64,000 nt of DNA from Siphlonurus alternatus (GCA_949825025.1 OX463782.1:26810773-26874772), one strand, 5' to 3'; positions 10,263 through 22,891 are shown, numbered from the stretch's first letter. Numbers and translations are program-made. The notes: generated by a model from the letters alone, not told the origin.

Positions 10263-13200
10263 TGTTCAGGTTCACTCAGCCCCATGTAATATTAAAATTC
10301 TTCAGCTTAACTTACCAGGCCTAAAAAATAAATTACCAAAATTTGAGTATTTTCTTGAAATGGTTGATTGTGATATAATTATATTATGTGAACATGGGCT
10401 GAATGAATCTGAAATTATAACAATAAATTTTAAAAATTTTATGATAGTTTCATATTACTGTAGAGATATTCAAAAATGTGGGGGAGTAGTAATTCTATCT
10501 CGTAAAGGTTCAAATATAAATGATATTAAAATAAAATCCATTGAATCAGTTTTTGAATGCTGCATAGCGAAATTAGTAATTAACAATACAACAAACATTT
10601 ATTTTGCTTCTATATATCGCCCACCTAATATATCTAGAGTGATGAAAAAAATTCAGAATTTTGACAACACAGAAAATAATATAAAACCATTCTTAAAAGA
10701 ATTTGAAATGTTATGCAAAAAATTAATTAAATACTGTAAAAATAATGATGATTTTTTTATTATTGCGGGTGACGTAAATCTTAATTTATTTATTGATGAT
10801 GCAAATGTAATTTTATATAAAGATATACTGGACTCATACAAGTTGGAAATTGTTAATAGTTCCGCTACTAGAGAAACAATGAAAACGGCTACTTTAATTG
10901 ATCATATTATTAAAAGTACATCTGCTATTAATACTAATTATAAAACTGAAAAAACAACTCTGTCGGACCATAACTATACTATAGTCACAATAACATTAAA
11001 TAACTCGAAGAACATTGATAAAATACAAGAAAAACAATTTTATTATAAACGAATATTTGACAAATGCAATTTAGATAATTTTCTGCTCCTATTAATTCGT
11101 GAAGAATGGAATGATTTATTAAATCCTGATCTCAATTCAAATGAGAGATGGTCAAAATTTCTTGAAATTTTTATTTATCATTTCAACGAGGCTTTTCCTG
11201 TTGTTAAAAGAAAAATTTCAAGTAACAAAAATAAACCTTCCTGGATACTCAATAACCCCCATCTTTACGAACAAGGGATTTCTTTAAAACGCTTACACTA
11301 TGATGTAAAATTTACTGACCCAAATTTAGAGTCTACTTATAAAAAAGAAATGAAATCTTATAAACAAAATATGGCCACCGCTAAATTTAAAGAGAATGAC
11401 CATGAAATAAAAGGAGCTAATAATAAAATTAAAGCTACGTGGAATATAATTAATAAAGAATGCAAAACAAAGAAAACAAATGTTAATAATAAGAATAATT
11501 ATGAATTATGTATAAATAGTGTAACGATTACAGACCCCAAACTAATTTGCAATTTATTTAATAATTTTTTTGTCAAGACAATTGAAAATATAATAACAGA
11601 AAAATTTCCTTTTAATTATTCTAATACTTTAATTATTGTCGATTCTGATAAAAGTAAAACGAAATTAAATTTTAGTTCGATAGACCCGATTTATATTTTA
11701 AATCGAATGAAATCCCTTCCTAATAAGTATGCAGCTGGCCCAGACGAAATACCATATACTGTTGTAAAATATTGTGCTTCTGTTTTGTCTGTCCCTTTAT
11801 CTAATTTAATTAACCATTCAATATCAGATGGTATATTTCCTGATTGTTTAAAGGATTCTAAGATTTATGCAACTCATAAAAAAGGCCCAACTTTCATTAT
11901 TGATAATTACAGACCAATATCAAATACATCTGTTTTTGGCAAATTATTTGAGAATACATTAGACGATCAAATTACGGATTATCAAACAGAAAATCATTTA
12001 ATTGCTCCCTGTCAACATGGATTCTTGAAAGACCGTTCTACTGATACAGCACTATTTGATCTTTTAAGCCACGTTTATATGGCAATAGATAATAAACTAT
12101 TTTGCGTTGCAATATTTTTTGATTTATCTAAAGCGTTTGATAGTCTAAATAAAGATGTATTATTGAATAAATTTGATAACATGGGAATAGGAGTTTCGAG
12201 TCGTAATCTATTAGATTCATATCTAACTAACAGACAACAATATGTTGAATTAAATTCAAATTCTAACGGCCAAAATATTACATATAAATCAGACAAATTA
12301 CCGATTACACTTGGAATTCCTCAAGGAGGAAAAATGTCAGCCACATTGTTTAATACAGGAACAAATGACTTATCAGATCATGTCAAGAATGCGGTATTAG
12401 TAAAGTATGCTGATGATATTACAGCTATAATCACAGCAGAAGCCGAAGATGAATTAATTCGTAAGATTAAACTTACTATTGAAGAGGTACATACATGGTG
12501 TACAAATAATAAGCTAATATTAAATTCAACTAAAACCGAATACATCCAATTTCATTCCCCTAGACAAATCCCTTTGAATAGTTATTTGTTGCAATTAGCC
12601 GGGAAAACAATTAAAAGAGCAGAGTCTGTTAAGTTTCTTGGTCTACACATTAATGAAAGTTTGGATTGGTCTTTACATGTAAATGCGATTTGTAAGAAGA
12701 TAAATTCGGCCAATTTTATGTTATATACAATCAGGAATCATGTATCTCATGAAACCTTGCTAACCATATATTATGCGTATGTTTATCCACATTTGGCATA
12801 TGGCATAATAAATTGGGGATGTAAATCGGAACTATTGAATCGATGTTTTGTTTTGCAAAAGAGAGCACTTAGAACGATTTTAAGAATACCAAAAGGACAG
12901 TCGTGTGTTTCACATTTTAAGGCTAATAAAATGTTAACTGTCCCTTGCATTTATATTTTAAATTGTGCCTCATTCAAAAAAAATCATCCAAATTTTTATG
13001 TTCAGAATGATGGCTATCATGACTATAATACTAGGAATAAATCGAATGTAGTTACTGAAAGACATAACACACAATTTTTCAAAAACTGTGCAATGTATCA
13101 AACAGCAAAATTTTATGAATTTTTACCAGCATGTTTGAAAGAAATAAAAACCAGTAAACTTTTTCGTACAAAATTAAAGAATGTATTGATCAATAAAGAG

Positions 13201-13263
13201 TTTTACTCTATTAAAGCTTTTGAGAGTAATAAAATGTCTGAAAAAGTATTATCAGGATTATAA
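10222..13263 (+). CDS. LINE ORF2: APE-type endonuclease and reverse transcriptase
   Basis: The first ATG in frame is at 10360 and gives 967 residues, but the open frame continues upstream to 10222. It encodes [10 protein letters not shown] just before that ATG, which is the first strand of an APE endonuclease with its conserved Asn. So the true protein probably begins upstream. Counting from the 10360 Met: endonuclease at about 1-215, with SIYRPP (84-89), GDVNLN (137-142), IDH (180-182) and SDH (202-204); RT at about 450-730, with FFDLSKAFD (586-594), GIPQGG (652-657) and the catalytic YADD (683-686). A C-terminal region follows with FLGLHI and the HDYNTRNKS motif common in jockey/CR1-like ORF2s. 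It nicks target DNA and primes cDNA synthesis from the 3' end. It overlaps the end of ORF1 by 41 bases in another frame. No internal stop is seen. The motif after GIPQGG (KMSATLF) departs from the usual SVLGPLLF. Confidence 0.92.
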   Translation, partial: TVSPPNCPTKKKLNVQVHSAPCNIKILQLNLPGLKNKLPKFEYFLEMVDCDIIILCEHGLNESEIITINFKNFMIVSYYCRDIQKCGGVVILSRKGSNINDIKIKSIESVFECCIAKLVINNTTNIYFASIYRPPNISRVMKKIQNFDNTENNIKPFLKEFEMLCKKLIKYCKNNDDFFIIAGDVNLNLFIDDANVILYKDILDSYKLEIVNSSATRETMKTATLIDHIIKSTSAINTNYKTEKTTLSDHNYTIVTITLNNSKNIDKIQEKQFYYKRIFDKCNLDNFLLLLIREEWNDLLNPDLNSNERWSKFLEIFIYHFNEAFPVVKRKISSNKNKPSWILNNPHLYEQGISLKRLHYDVKFTDPNLESTYKKEMKSYKQNMATAKFKENDHEIKGANNKIKATWNIINKECKTKKTNVNNKNNYELCINSVTITDPKLICNLFNNFFVKTIENIITEKFPFNYSNTLIIVDSDKSKTKLNFSSIDPIYILNRMKSLPNKYAAGPDEIPYTVVKYCASVLSVPLSNLINHSISDGIFPDCLKDSKIYATHKKGPTFIIDNYRPISNTSVFGKLFENTLDDQITDYQTENHLIAPCQHGFLKDRSTDTALFDLLSHVYMAIDNKLFCVAIFFDLSKAFDSLNKDVLLNKFDNMGIGVSSRNLLDSYLTNRQQYVELNSNSNGQNITYKSDKLPITLGIPQGGKMSATLFNTGTNDLSDHVKNAVLVKYADDITAIITAEAEDELIRKIKLTIEEVHTWCTNNKLILNSTKTEYIQFHSPRQIPLNSYLLQLAGKTIKRAESVKFLGLHINESLDWSLHVNAICKKINSANFMLYTIRNHVSHETLLTIYYAYVYPHLAYGIINWGCKSELLNRCFVLQKRALRTILRIPKGQSCVSHFKANKMLTVPCIYILNCASFKKNHPNFYVQNDGYHDYNTRNKSNVVTERHNTQFFKNCAMYQTAKFYEFLPACLKEIKTSKLFRTKLKNVLINKEFYSIKAFESNKMSEKVLSGL
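10248..10264 (+). promoter_or_regulatory. ORF1/ORF2 junction: A10 run and TAATG
   Basis: ORF1 ends at TAA 10260-10262. A run of ten A lies at 10248-10257 within the stretch where both ORF frames are open (10222-10262). Moving from the ORF1 frame to the ORF2 frame needs a +1 (or -2) shift. The stop also overlaps an ATG (TAATG, 10260-10264), but that ATG's frame closes at 10322-10324. How ORF2 is translated is therefore unresolved: slippage on the A run, a non-AUG start, or an indel in this copy. Confidence 0.5.
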
Positions 13264-13302
13264 AATAAACAAAATTATAAATTTACATATACATTGTATT
13301 GA

Positions 13303-13446
13303 CTGATATATATATATGTATGTATGTGTATATATACATATGTGTATGTGTGTGTATATGTGTATGTGTATGTATATATATATATATATATATGTATATA
13401 TGTGTGTGTGTATGTGTATGTATGTATGTATATATATATATGTATG

Positions 13447-13479
<33 letters not shown>

Positions 13480-13481
13480 GT
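13303..13481. repeat. (TA/TG)n microsatellite in the LINE 3' UTR
   Basis: Alternating TA and TG/TATG repeats occupy most of 13303-13481, starting about 40 bases after the ORF2 stop. Open frames across it are low-complexity Tyr/Ile/His or Val/Cys readings with no meaning as proteins. Confidence 0.9.
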
Positions 13482-13708
13482 TCCACATAAACTAAAATTT
13501 ATCAGTATTAATGGTGACTTTGGCTTGTATTTTGTTTTTATTATTATTGTCAGTGATTGTGTTTGATAGTGTTAAATGACTTATGTAAATGTGTTTAAGT
13601 TTGATGTTTTTATGTTGTATTTTGTCCAATTTTGACTTGAACATATGTTTGTCTTGTACAACCAAAAAGAAGTTCCAAAATAAAAATAAATAAATAAATA
13701 AATAAATT
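13482..13708 (+). other. LINE 3' UTR and (AAAT)n tail
   Basis: Unique sequence follows the microsatellite and ends in AAAATAAAAATAAATAAATA and further AAAT units (about 13675-13708). A short tandem A-rich tail is typical of non-LTR elements of the jockey/CR1/RTE kind. Sequence beyond about 13710 returns to ordinary intron. Confidence 0.75.
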
Positions 13709-14105
13709 AGTTTTAAAAATAGAAAATAAAAATCCTCATGATATATATTTTATTAAAAAGTAAAATTCATAGCTTCAATGTATTCTCTGTTATATCCAGC
13801 TTATATAATACCTTAAATTTTAAATTTAAAGTAGTCACAGTCTCCAGGGAATTGACGCTACAAAAAAAATCTTTACTCTCCGCCGCCGTGTCTGCATCTA
13901 CATTCTACACAGGTGTGCGTGTGGGACGTGCGAAGGAACAAAAGAAGCGACACCAGAATTCGTAACCACGTAGATTCGCCACCAGAAATCAATGGAAATA
14001 TAGTAAAAGATATGCTCTTCACCTGGTGTGCCTCTAGAAAATAATATTATTTCCTATTGCAAAAACTATTTCTATACTATGAGATATGATTTTATGGTTA
14101 TTCGA
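13709..14105. other. Intron sequence, no gene seen
   Basis: AT-rich intron of the beat-like gene with one modestly GC-richer patch at 13875-13965. No exon with splice sites was recognised. Confidence 0.4.
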
Positions 14106-14109
14106 TATA

Positions 14110-14422
14110 AATTTCAATGATGTGACATAGCCTCAGGTTTAAGACTCCCCACCCTCCTCTTTTCTCCCGAATTGATCTTTCTATATATGATCTGATGTAG
14201 ACGAGTCCACCTTTCAACAACTGAAAGTGAATTTCTTGTCATTTGGCATATTATACACAGGAAATCATGGAAACCTGTAGCAGGAAGACCCGCATCTCCT
14301 GAATGCAGGGCACTTAATCCAAACCCTGCATGGAAAAGTGGTGAAAAGTTTTTCAATCTAGGCCGGATTCGAACCCACAACCTTCCTTATGTAATGTTAG
14401 CGCGTATAACCAATGTACCCTA
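14110..14422 (-). mobile_element. tRNA-derived SINE (minus strand)
   Basis: On the minus strand a B box GGTTCGAATCC (14375-14365) follows a tRNA-like 5' part near 14422-14395. Downstream come a unique body and a segment with CAGGTTTCCATGATTTCCTG (about 14265-14245), which resembles part of the 3' module of the other SINEs here. The open frame across it is a by-product. The A box is weak; ends are approximate. Confidence 0.65.
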
Positions 14423-17400
14423 CATTTCTTTTAAAAAAAATCACTCACCCATTTCACTATCACAATTTTTTTTAGTAATTTTGTAATTTATAGCAAAAAA
14501 AAACGACACGTCATGCTAGTATAAAAATATACATCAGTAAAATCAATAGGACGGTATTTTATGACCTTATAACAATTGTAAATTTATATCATGTTCATTG
14601 GTCCAGCGTATACTTCAAGATCAATGAGCCATGATGGTATTTATGCATACATTTATGTTTTGTTTTATATGAAGCACCCAATTGTAAATGCAAGTGTGAA
14701 GAGAGAGTTATACTCTAGCTAACCCTAACCATTTCACCCCACATTATGTCAAGTTAGATAAACGTATTATCACACCATAAATTCACATCAATCAACTGCG
14801 TTATCACATTCATGATATAATGGAGAAAATCAATGTTCGAGTCAGAGATTGCACTGGAAATTCTCTGCTGCACCTCTCCTAATGTTAAGTAATGCAGACA
14901 ATATATTATTTCAAATGTGGTTTCCAGAGATAGAAAATTTACCTTTTCTCTCAATAATAATTCTCTCTCAAAGCAATAAGTACATGTTTTTACGAAATTA
15001 GAACGAGATAATAGTGAGTAATGTCTTTTTTTCCCCATTGAAAATCTGAGTAAGTATTGAGTGGTTATAAAAGTGCTATTTACAGTATTTAATGGTGTTT
15101 AAAAGCCTGAAATAAAATAAATATCTAAATGCGTTTGTATTATTGTTTCCTGGATTAGTAAAAATCATACGCGTTCTACTTTCTAGTTACTCTAGTTGAA
15201 AATTTTTTAATTTCAACTCATCCTCAACACGTCTTATTAAGTATTTTTACCTGAAAAAAAAACATCTTATTTTTAATCGGATGAAATGGAAACAACTAAC
15301 ATTTTATGTCCACTTTTAATGAGAGAAAAGAAGAAGTAATTTAGTATTTTTGTTTTCGGAAATTTTGCAAAACATGAGGAAAAAAAGACAAGAAGAGAGG
15401 TTAAAATTGAATATGAGATTTATTTCAACTCGGAAATAAGGTTAAGCAATTAATTAATTTGCATTAATTTTGTTTCCTTTTTCACCCTATATAGCTGTAA
15501 GCCTTCAGCATTGTCAAACTAAAATTAGAAGATGGCACTTTTTTAACACAAATATTTGTGCATGGTGTAAAATGTTATATTATAATAATGCTGTTTTATT
15601 TTTATAAATAAAAAACTGTATTTACTATTTACATTAATAAAAAGTATAACGTATTGAACGCAATATTTACATTTTCACTAAAAACAATGAATTCAATCCT
15701 CAATATTATATCCATTTAATATATTAATCAGATGTATACATAGATTGCTGTCATATTATATCACAATTTTTCAATACGCCAGATTAATAAATTACCATTA
15801 TAATGGTATTTTTGTTTTAAAATAATACTAATAATGCTTTATTTGAATCCCATTTATTAAAAAAAGGATTTGTTTTAAAATTGGTATAAAATTTCTTTTG
15901 TTTTTTCTCTCAGTTAGAGTTTTAACACATTTATACATAGTGACATTTTATTAGACTATATTATAAATATATATGAATTCATTATTTTCTGTAATAATAA
16001 TGGAATAATGATAATTAGTGTGTATAAATGTTCTACCTCAGAGATTTTTTTAAAATAAATATTTGATAATAATAATTGGACTATCATTCTATATAGTTAA
16101 ATCAAATATTGATTCAATTTGTATCACTCAAAATATATACGCAACCCCGTTTGAGGTATTCAATCTTATTATAGGAAGAGGAAAGAAAAAAAAAAAAAAA
16201 GGCCATGTAGCTTTTATATTGAACATCCTGTCGACATATTAGATGTGTACGACAGCGTTGCTTTACGTTTTGCGTCTATGAAAAGAAGCCAAAAGAGAGA
16301 GGGGGAGGGAGGAACGATCGGTATTCGAAGTGATACAAAAGTACGTGATAGTCTGTACGTATACACAAAATTCATTTTTACACAAGTTCATGCCAGGAAT
16401 ATCCAAAACCTTATATTATATAGCTCCATTTCACTTTACAGACCACTATAGACTAAAAATATATCTTGTATTGGATCGTATTTGAAAGTACTCTATTGGT
16501 AATATTATGGTAGCACTTTAAATAGCTTATACGTCATTTTTAAATGTCTATGTGTAGATTTTATATTGTTGCAATAAAAAGTGGTATAAATTTTGTTCAT
16601 ATCATTGATTTTGGTATTATAAATTAATGTGGGGAATATATTGCATAAATGATTAAAGTTTTTTATTGTGCTTATAAAAGAGTGCAGTATAAATGGCCTA
16701 TAATTTTAAGTCAGTATAATACTTTGAATTAAGTTAAATTTTGAATGTCATATTATACGTAGATTTGGTATTTTATTCTCTATAAGTAAATTTAAATATT
16801 TGCATAATTTTAACTAAACTACACGCTCCATGTAAAATTTACGGTAAAATTTCTTTTGTTGAATACATTATAATATTAAATTCAAAGGTGAAGCTTTACG
16901 TTCATATATATATATATAAGCAAGCAGAAATCAGAAAGTAAAAAAAGGAGAAAATTCTTTGTTGTCAGAAGTCAGATAAAAATAAAATAAATTAAGCAAA
17001 AATGGGGGAAAAAAATTAAGTGAAATATAAATTTTATTAAAAAAAATGTGTATTTTTTTTTTATACATGCCAACACAAATTTAATATATTGAAAATTTCC
17101 ATTGCTAAGTTTAGTGTAAAATATTACGACGTTAAATCAGCGTTTCTAGTGGTATATATGGCATATAAGATGATGTATGGAGCTGATATGAAAATTAAGC
17201 GAAATGGGTATACGAAATATTAGCTTAAAGTGTTAAAAGAGCTCAAAGTTTATTCAATATTTTTTTTTCTCTCTATGGTGCTAAGTTTTTTGGTCTTGCT
17301 CCAACAAACGAGAGATCGGGCTGAACGCCAAATGAGCGCCATAATGTTGTTAACAAGTGTAGGCACGCGAAGCTTGGGCAAAAAAAAAAAAAAAAACGCG

Positions 17401-19525
17401 TCACCACATTCATTGTCGCCCGGACCTCTCCGGAGAGCGCATCGTTCGGTGTCCCCCGGAACATAGTGACGTAACAAAAATCAATAATCGAAACAGCATG
17501 AGCTGCGTACACCACTCTTTAGCTGGCCATCAGACAAAAGACCAGAGTATGGTCATTTACGAGAGTAAACACTCATGATTTTTAGAACAACCTTTTATAT
17601 ACCACAATATAGAAAATATAATGGAAGTATATACATAACAAAAAATTGTAAAAAGAAAATATCAGAATAAAAAAAAAAAAAAAAAAATCAACAAAAAACT
17701 TTATACTTCCATATATATTATTATAAAGTAGTATTATTTATTTTAATAATAACTAAAAGTGGAAATAATAACTGAAATTACAAACAAAAAAGTAGAATAA
17801 TAAAAGCTATATTTTCAATGTTTGAACAGCTGCCCACCATATTGGTGATGCCAACTGAGGATCGTCGTTTATATTATTGAGAAGTAGAAAATTATGTAAA
17901 TGTATGAAGCTTTTTGTTACTTGTAACAAATATCATGAGCTGAATGTGATACCTTATATTAAATTTATTTCTTTTCTCTCTTAATGTTGTATTTTCTCGG
18001 CATGCTATACTTATGATGATCAACCATCTTACGTCACTATATATAACACTATATATTATCTACAGTTTAACGAGAGTAAAACTACTTCCGGATGTAGCCA
18101 AAAGTTGAAATTTAGGATACCGTTTGAAACTTCTAAAATGTATATCTACAAAGTTTAGATTTAAAATGTGACCGAGAAAGTTAAGAAAACTTCAAAGTAA
18201 TTTTATATTTATTTAACTGTAAAAAATATTATATATTTTTTTACGTACTTTAAAGAAAAAGCCACAGCAGTCTACTATTTTTGTTACATAATTTATCACA
18301 CTTTTTTAGATCTCGTATGACGTTGAATAGTGAATACTTTTTACATAAAATAGTCTGAAACTTATGGTTTATTAATTCTATATAGTAATGTTGCTCAACA
18401 GTACAGTATAATTATTTAGAATATACATTAGAATTTATAATTAGGGAGGCGATTACCATGCTGCAGTAAAACCTTTAGATGTAAAAAAAAAAAAACTGTG
18501 AAGATCTGAATATGCAAATATTAAAACTGTAGGTGTAATTAAATCACCCTTCCCTTTTGTTTTGTTCTACTATAAGACCAAAAAGTCTAAAATTTTGCTA
18601 CATATTTAGAGTTTGATTTTTTTACAATTAAATTATGAATATTTAATTTTTGTTAATGAAATAGATACAGATATAAATAATAACATATGTAAACAAACAT
18701 TTATAGTCTTAAGATTCCATGGTTTTACAAATTTCATCAACACTTTTTGGTCTGATCGTTATTTCGTATTGGTTTTGTTATTGTATCATATATCGTAAAT
18801 AAAATGTAGTTTTTAATTAGATTTAATTTAGAAATAAAAATGAATGATTCAGCACAGATCAATTGTAATTTAAAAATTTCAAATGAAATTTAACATAAAA
18901 TAAATATTTTATTTCGTATTCGTTTTTAGTTTGTAAAAATATACACGAGGTTAAACCTTTAAACAAAAATAGAGACAAAAAAGAGAATTAATTGAGCATT
19001 TAAAACATTTAAAGTTTATTTTTATGTGCCTCTTTTTTTTCATTATCATGTTTGACAATGATAAAGTATATTAAATTGTGTGATATTTTCTTCAAACACA
19101 AAAATATGTTACGCAGTATTTAATTATTTAATTATTTAATTATACGGTGTAACAAGACTGTTTATAATACAAATAAAAACGTTGGCGTTTGTTTGATGTA
19201 ATTATAATTCAACTTGGTAAATGGTGGTGCTATTTATAGTTTAACAATGTATGACATGCCCATTGTCTCTTGAGGGTCTATGTAGGAAGAACACCGCTTG
19301 TTTTCTCTGTCATAACTACAAGAGAATCTGGTACACAATTTGTAGAGACCTTCTCATGATACTTCTCATTGTCAAGTTTGTATTATTTATTACAATAAGA
19401 TATTATGTTTATAGTAAATAGTTCGCTACATATAGAATATTGTATCAAACATACACAATTTTTTACAATTTTTTTAAACAAAAAATTATTAAGTTCTATG
19501 TTTCTCACTGTTCACTGTTTAAGTG
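14423..19525. other. Long intronic stretch, no gene seen
   Basis: AT-rich intron with many homopolymers. A GC-richer patch lies at 17280-17530; it shows no exon-like frame with splice sites. A poly(A) of more than 15 bases lies near 17669-17688. Nothing else was recognised. Confidence 0.4.
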
Positions 19526-19795
19526 TAAAGGCAGATTCAGATGGCGATTTTTATAATGAGACGCGAAACGAATAATCTGGTACTGATTACTACTGATTAC
19601 AGCAAGTGGAATAATGCGCACTTGCTGTAACATCCGTTGGTGGCCACATTTATTATGTTGATTAAAAAAAGAGCATCGTAATTAACGCGATATTCACTGC
19701 GGAAGCTGGTGAATTCACTCACCGCATAGAATTTCACAGCTTTTATGTCAAAATCGCGTCGCATAGCCGTTGTCGCTTATGTGAACCCGCCTTTA
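19526..19795 (+). mobile_element. MITE-like element with TIRs (copy 2, complete)
   Basis: The ends are inverted copies: the left begins TAAAGGCAGATTCAGATGGC and the right ends with GTGAACCCGCCTTTA. The interior matches the repeat at 1-124 in the same orientation and that at 44332-44566 in reverse. About 270 bp with no coding capacity, the size expected of a non-autonomous DNA transposon. Confidence 0.7.
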
Positions 19796-22280
19796 AGTTT
19801 CCTCAATCAACGACTGTTGACTCTCACTGTTTGTTAGAAACTGTTTATCTTCATGTTTGTCTCCGGCATGAATCGCATCCCTTTAGTTTAATGGGTAAAA
19901 TATATGTTTACAAGTTGATTTACTGAATGGTAAATTCAAATCTATAGGAAATGCATTCCGACAAAAATCTGTAAGTGATCGCAAGTGTAGCAAGGTCTTT
20001 ACATGCTAGTAAAAGTCAACTTGATTAGGACTAATTAATTGTAGGAAAAATCTTTCATTTGATAGCTCTGTTGTCACATGAGGTTTAATGTTAATGGTAA
20101 GAAAATTAGGCTAATTAATAATTAGTATGCCACTCTGAAAGTTGTAGCATATTTTCATGACACCATAAAATTATTTTTCATAAAAAAGAGACTAAAAGTG
20201 GTGAAATTTTTTAGATATTCAGCATTTAAGATCAGCATTGTTTTTAATGGGAACTGTTTTGGTTTTTATTCCAATCAATAAATCAATATATTTTTCACGC
20301 GAAAACTTAATTACTCAAAATCTATACACCCCCTTTTTTAAAAACAACAGGAAACTGACAATTATTTTGTTCTTCAATTTATGGATTAAAATTTTTTCAC
20401 TTTCCCATTAAAAATTATTGAACAATGGCTTCCTTCCTTTACGGTGACGTTAATCCTTAAATTTAAAATCAACGTAGAAAATTTATGTTGGCATTTGTTT
20501 TTTTACTGAACGAACAATGCTCGCTTTCGAAGTACTATTCCTAAAATTATTAGCTATAAATGTTCCAACGATGCCAACTTTGGTAATGTATTCATTTGAA
20601 GTGATCTTATATAAAAGCTATCTTCACGCCCCAGTGAAATCAGCTGTAGTTTAGAGTATTAAACAAAAAGAGAAATCACAAGTAATGTTCTTGTCATTTT
20701 CATGAGAATGTCTTTTTATCCTGTAACATGACAATATAGACTTTTTATTTAAACTAAATACTTTTTTTTTTCGTATCTATTCATGCAGTATTTAATTTAT
20801 TTCTGATTAACGTAAGTTTCCTTGTTTGCTCGATCAATATAGTTTAATTAATCGTGAAATTACAAAAGAAAGAAAATTGATTTTCTTTAATTTGGACATC
20901 ATTGTTCATTTTAACTTAGAATATTGTTTAAAGAAAAGAGAGACGACAAGCTAAATAAAAGATTGTTACGTGGTATTAACACAAGTCAAGGCATTTATTT
21001 AGATTGCCATTGGGACATGAGCATTTTAAGTCACATTACTTGCTAATTTTGTTTCCATTAGTATGAGTAGTGTGTGTACAATTAGCCTAGCTTCTACCGT
21101 GGATTAATTACCAAGAGAATGAGATATATTTTAGCAAAGCAAGAACATTTACATACTCTTCATAAAATTTAATTAAAACTTCTCCATTAATTATTACAGT
21201 GTTCTTTTAAAAAAAATGTTAGTATACAGATTGTAGTATGAAATTAAAATATTACATAATAAGATATATAACATAATTTTCTAACATGTTAATTAAATCA
21301 AGTTAATAATGAATAAATTGTTCATCATTCTGGTATGATTTAGATTATATATAAACCAAAGTAACATACATTTATCTGCCTTATGTATAGTTAATTACAT
21401 TTTATAGAAAGTATGCATGTTTAAAGAACCTTATTTGGAGACAAGTAATGAATCAGTTCATTATTAACACATACATACAAATTCAGTATTTTATATAATT
21501 TATGCATCAGTGGCTAAAAACAGATTTTTTTTTTTTTTAAAAGACGACAAAAGAAAAACACTTTATAAAACAAAGGGAATGACAAGAATTCATTACAAAT
21601 TGATCGTTCTTAATAGTGAACATTTAATTATAGAATATGTTGATATGGTGGGTCGCAAGAACACAATGCTTTAATATATAAACTATTGTGTTCTTAATTA
21701 AATGATAATTTATGAATGTTAAGCTACGAGTCAAAACGCTTAAAATTACGGTCGAGTAAATCTAACATTGCCTTAGGACTCAGCAACCGGAAGGAAATGC
21801 ATAGGCTTCCTGTCTGCATAATTGCAAGAGGGGGAGGGCAAAACAAGAACAACTACTATAAATCTGATTATTAATGCCAGAAGTCATCTACTTTGAATTC
21901 ATGTATATAATGAGCTACTGTTTTACTTATAACCACTTTAAACAAGATAAACAATCATGGAAATTACTTAATCAGAATATGATATAAACACAACAAGCAA
22001 AGAATTAAGTATATAATATAAGCCTAGAAAATTAGAGTACTACAATTTGGCTAATAATTTCTAGATCAAAATTTATGCTAAGTACTTTGTAAATAGCCCC
22101 TAACATAATTATTATAACTACAAAGTTAATAATAATTGAAGTTGAATTTATATAGAAACAGAAAATATAAAAATAAGATTATAATGTTTCATCAATGTTT
22201 TCTTTTCTTCATTTTTATTTTCAGAATGTTTAAAGGTGCACTGGTTTTTAAATAAACTCATGCAATTTATTATAAGCTAG
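19796..22280. other. Intronic stretch, no gene seen
   Basis: AT-rich intron of the beat-like gene. No exon, RNA gene or further clear repeat was recognised. Confidence 0.4.
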
Positions 22281-22447
22281 TATGGGTATGCGATTCACGA
22301 AGCAGTTAGCCAGGTTTCTAACCAAGTTTATCTTAACCACGTTTAACTATACGTGTTTTACGTGTTAAACAAACCACCTAGTTTAACGTGATTAAGCTAA
22401 ACGTGGTTAAAAACCTGGCTAACTGCTTCGTGAATCGCGCCCTATAT
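22281..22447. mobile_element. Foldback MITE-like element
   Basis: A 28-base perfect inverted repeat (22290-22317 against 22411-22438), containing GCGATTCACGAAGCAGTTAG on the left arm, is extended outward imperfectly to TATGGG and CCCTATA. The interior contains further partly palindromic AACCACG/CGTGGTT motifs, so the whole of about 167 bp can fold back. A related right end lies at about 23330-23381. Confidence 0.8.
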
Positions 22448-22731
22448 TACTAAATTCCACTGTTACAAGAGCACTAAGTCTCTTCCCAGGTATACATCTG
22501 GACAGTACGAACTTCACTCCTGCCTCACTTGCTAGAGCTGCAGCTTCAAAAGACAAAGAGATGCAGATTTGCAATTTCCGGTAAGGTAAAAAGAAAAGTC
22601 TACCAATATCAAAAGAGTTTTGGTTCAATAAGCTTTCATAGACTGCATGGTAACGTCTACAAAGCAGAAGTTCGTGCTCTCCAGAGGTGTACAATAAAGA
22701 CCCCAGGTAAGAGCGGTCACACATTACGTAC

Positions 22732-22891
22732 CGGTGTAGGACGAAGACTCGCGCGTGCCCAGCACCGAGGCGAGCCGGGGCCGTTCCTCCTCCACCACCA
22801 CCTCGCTTGACTGGTTGTACACGGAGAACATGGTTGCCTGGCAGCGGAGGGCCAGCTTGCCCCCGCGGAACGAGCCGCTGTTCGTCTCCAC
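22732..22891 (-). CDS. beat: beat-like gene, exon 5 (second Ig-like domain, C-terminal half)
   Basis: Acceptor CGTTCTAAG ends at 22892. The exon reads VETNSGSFRGGKLALRCQA, then TMFSVYNQSSEVVVEEERPR and LASVLGTRESSSYT, and ends one base into a codon before donor GTACGTAA at 22731. The Cys in LRCQA is the second cysteine of Ig domain 2; the VY-QSxE pattern followed by an acidic run and RP-LASVLGTRES is typical of Beat C-terminal parts. The exon is far more GC-rich than its surroundings. If the donor were not used, the frame would close at TAA 22726-22724, giving a tail-less protein. The phase-1 match to the exon at 6457 favours splicing. Confidence 0.9.

Larger units (their letters stand above)
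7730..13708 (+). mobile_element. Non-LTR retrotransposon (LINE), two intact ORFs, macrodomain-bearing ORF1
   Basis: A plus-strand element with ORF1 (7926-10262), ORF2 (APE-type endonuclease plus reverse transcriptase), a 3' UTR of about 440 bp starting with a (TA/TG) microsatellite, and an (AAAT)n tail at about 13675-13708. There are no LTRs. The order EN-RT in ORF2, RT motifs and A-rich tetranucleotide tail fit the jockey/CR1-like non-LTR group. Both ORFs are open with no premature stop, suggesting recent insertion. It sits antisense in the last intron of the beat-like gene. The 5' end is a guess; I looked for a target-site duplication around the tail and found none convincing. Confidence 0.85.

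Noticed and set aside
10262..10324. ATG in the TAATG overlap as the ORF2 start
   Set aside because: Its frame meets a stop at 10322-10324 and is not the endonuclease frame; kept only as a hint of an indel.
13700..13735. Target-site duplication for the LINE
   Set aside because: Sequence after the AAAT tail (TTAGTTTTAAAAATAG) has only loose matches upstream of 7926; none is convincing in such AT-rich DNA.
22419..22724. 101-codon minus-strand frame just below beat-like exon 5
   Set aside because: Not in frame with exon 5, overlaps a foldback repeat, and shows no Beat-like or hydrophobic tail sequence; the exon at 6457-6375 fits better.
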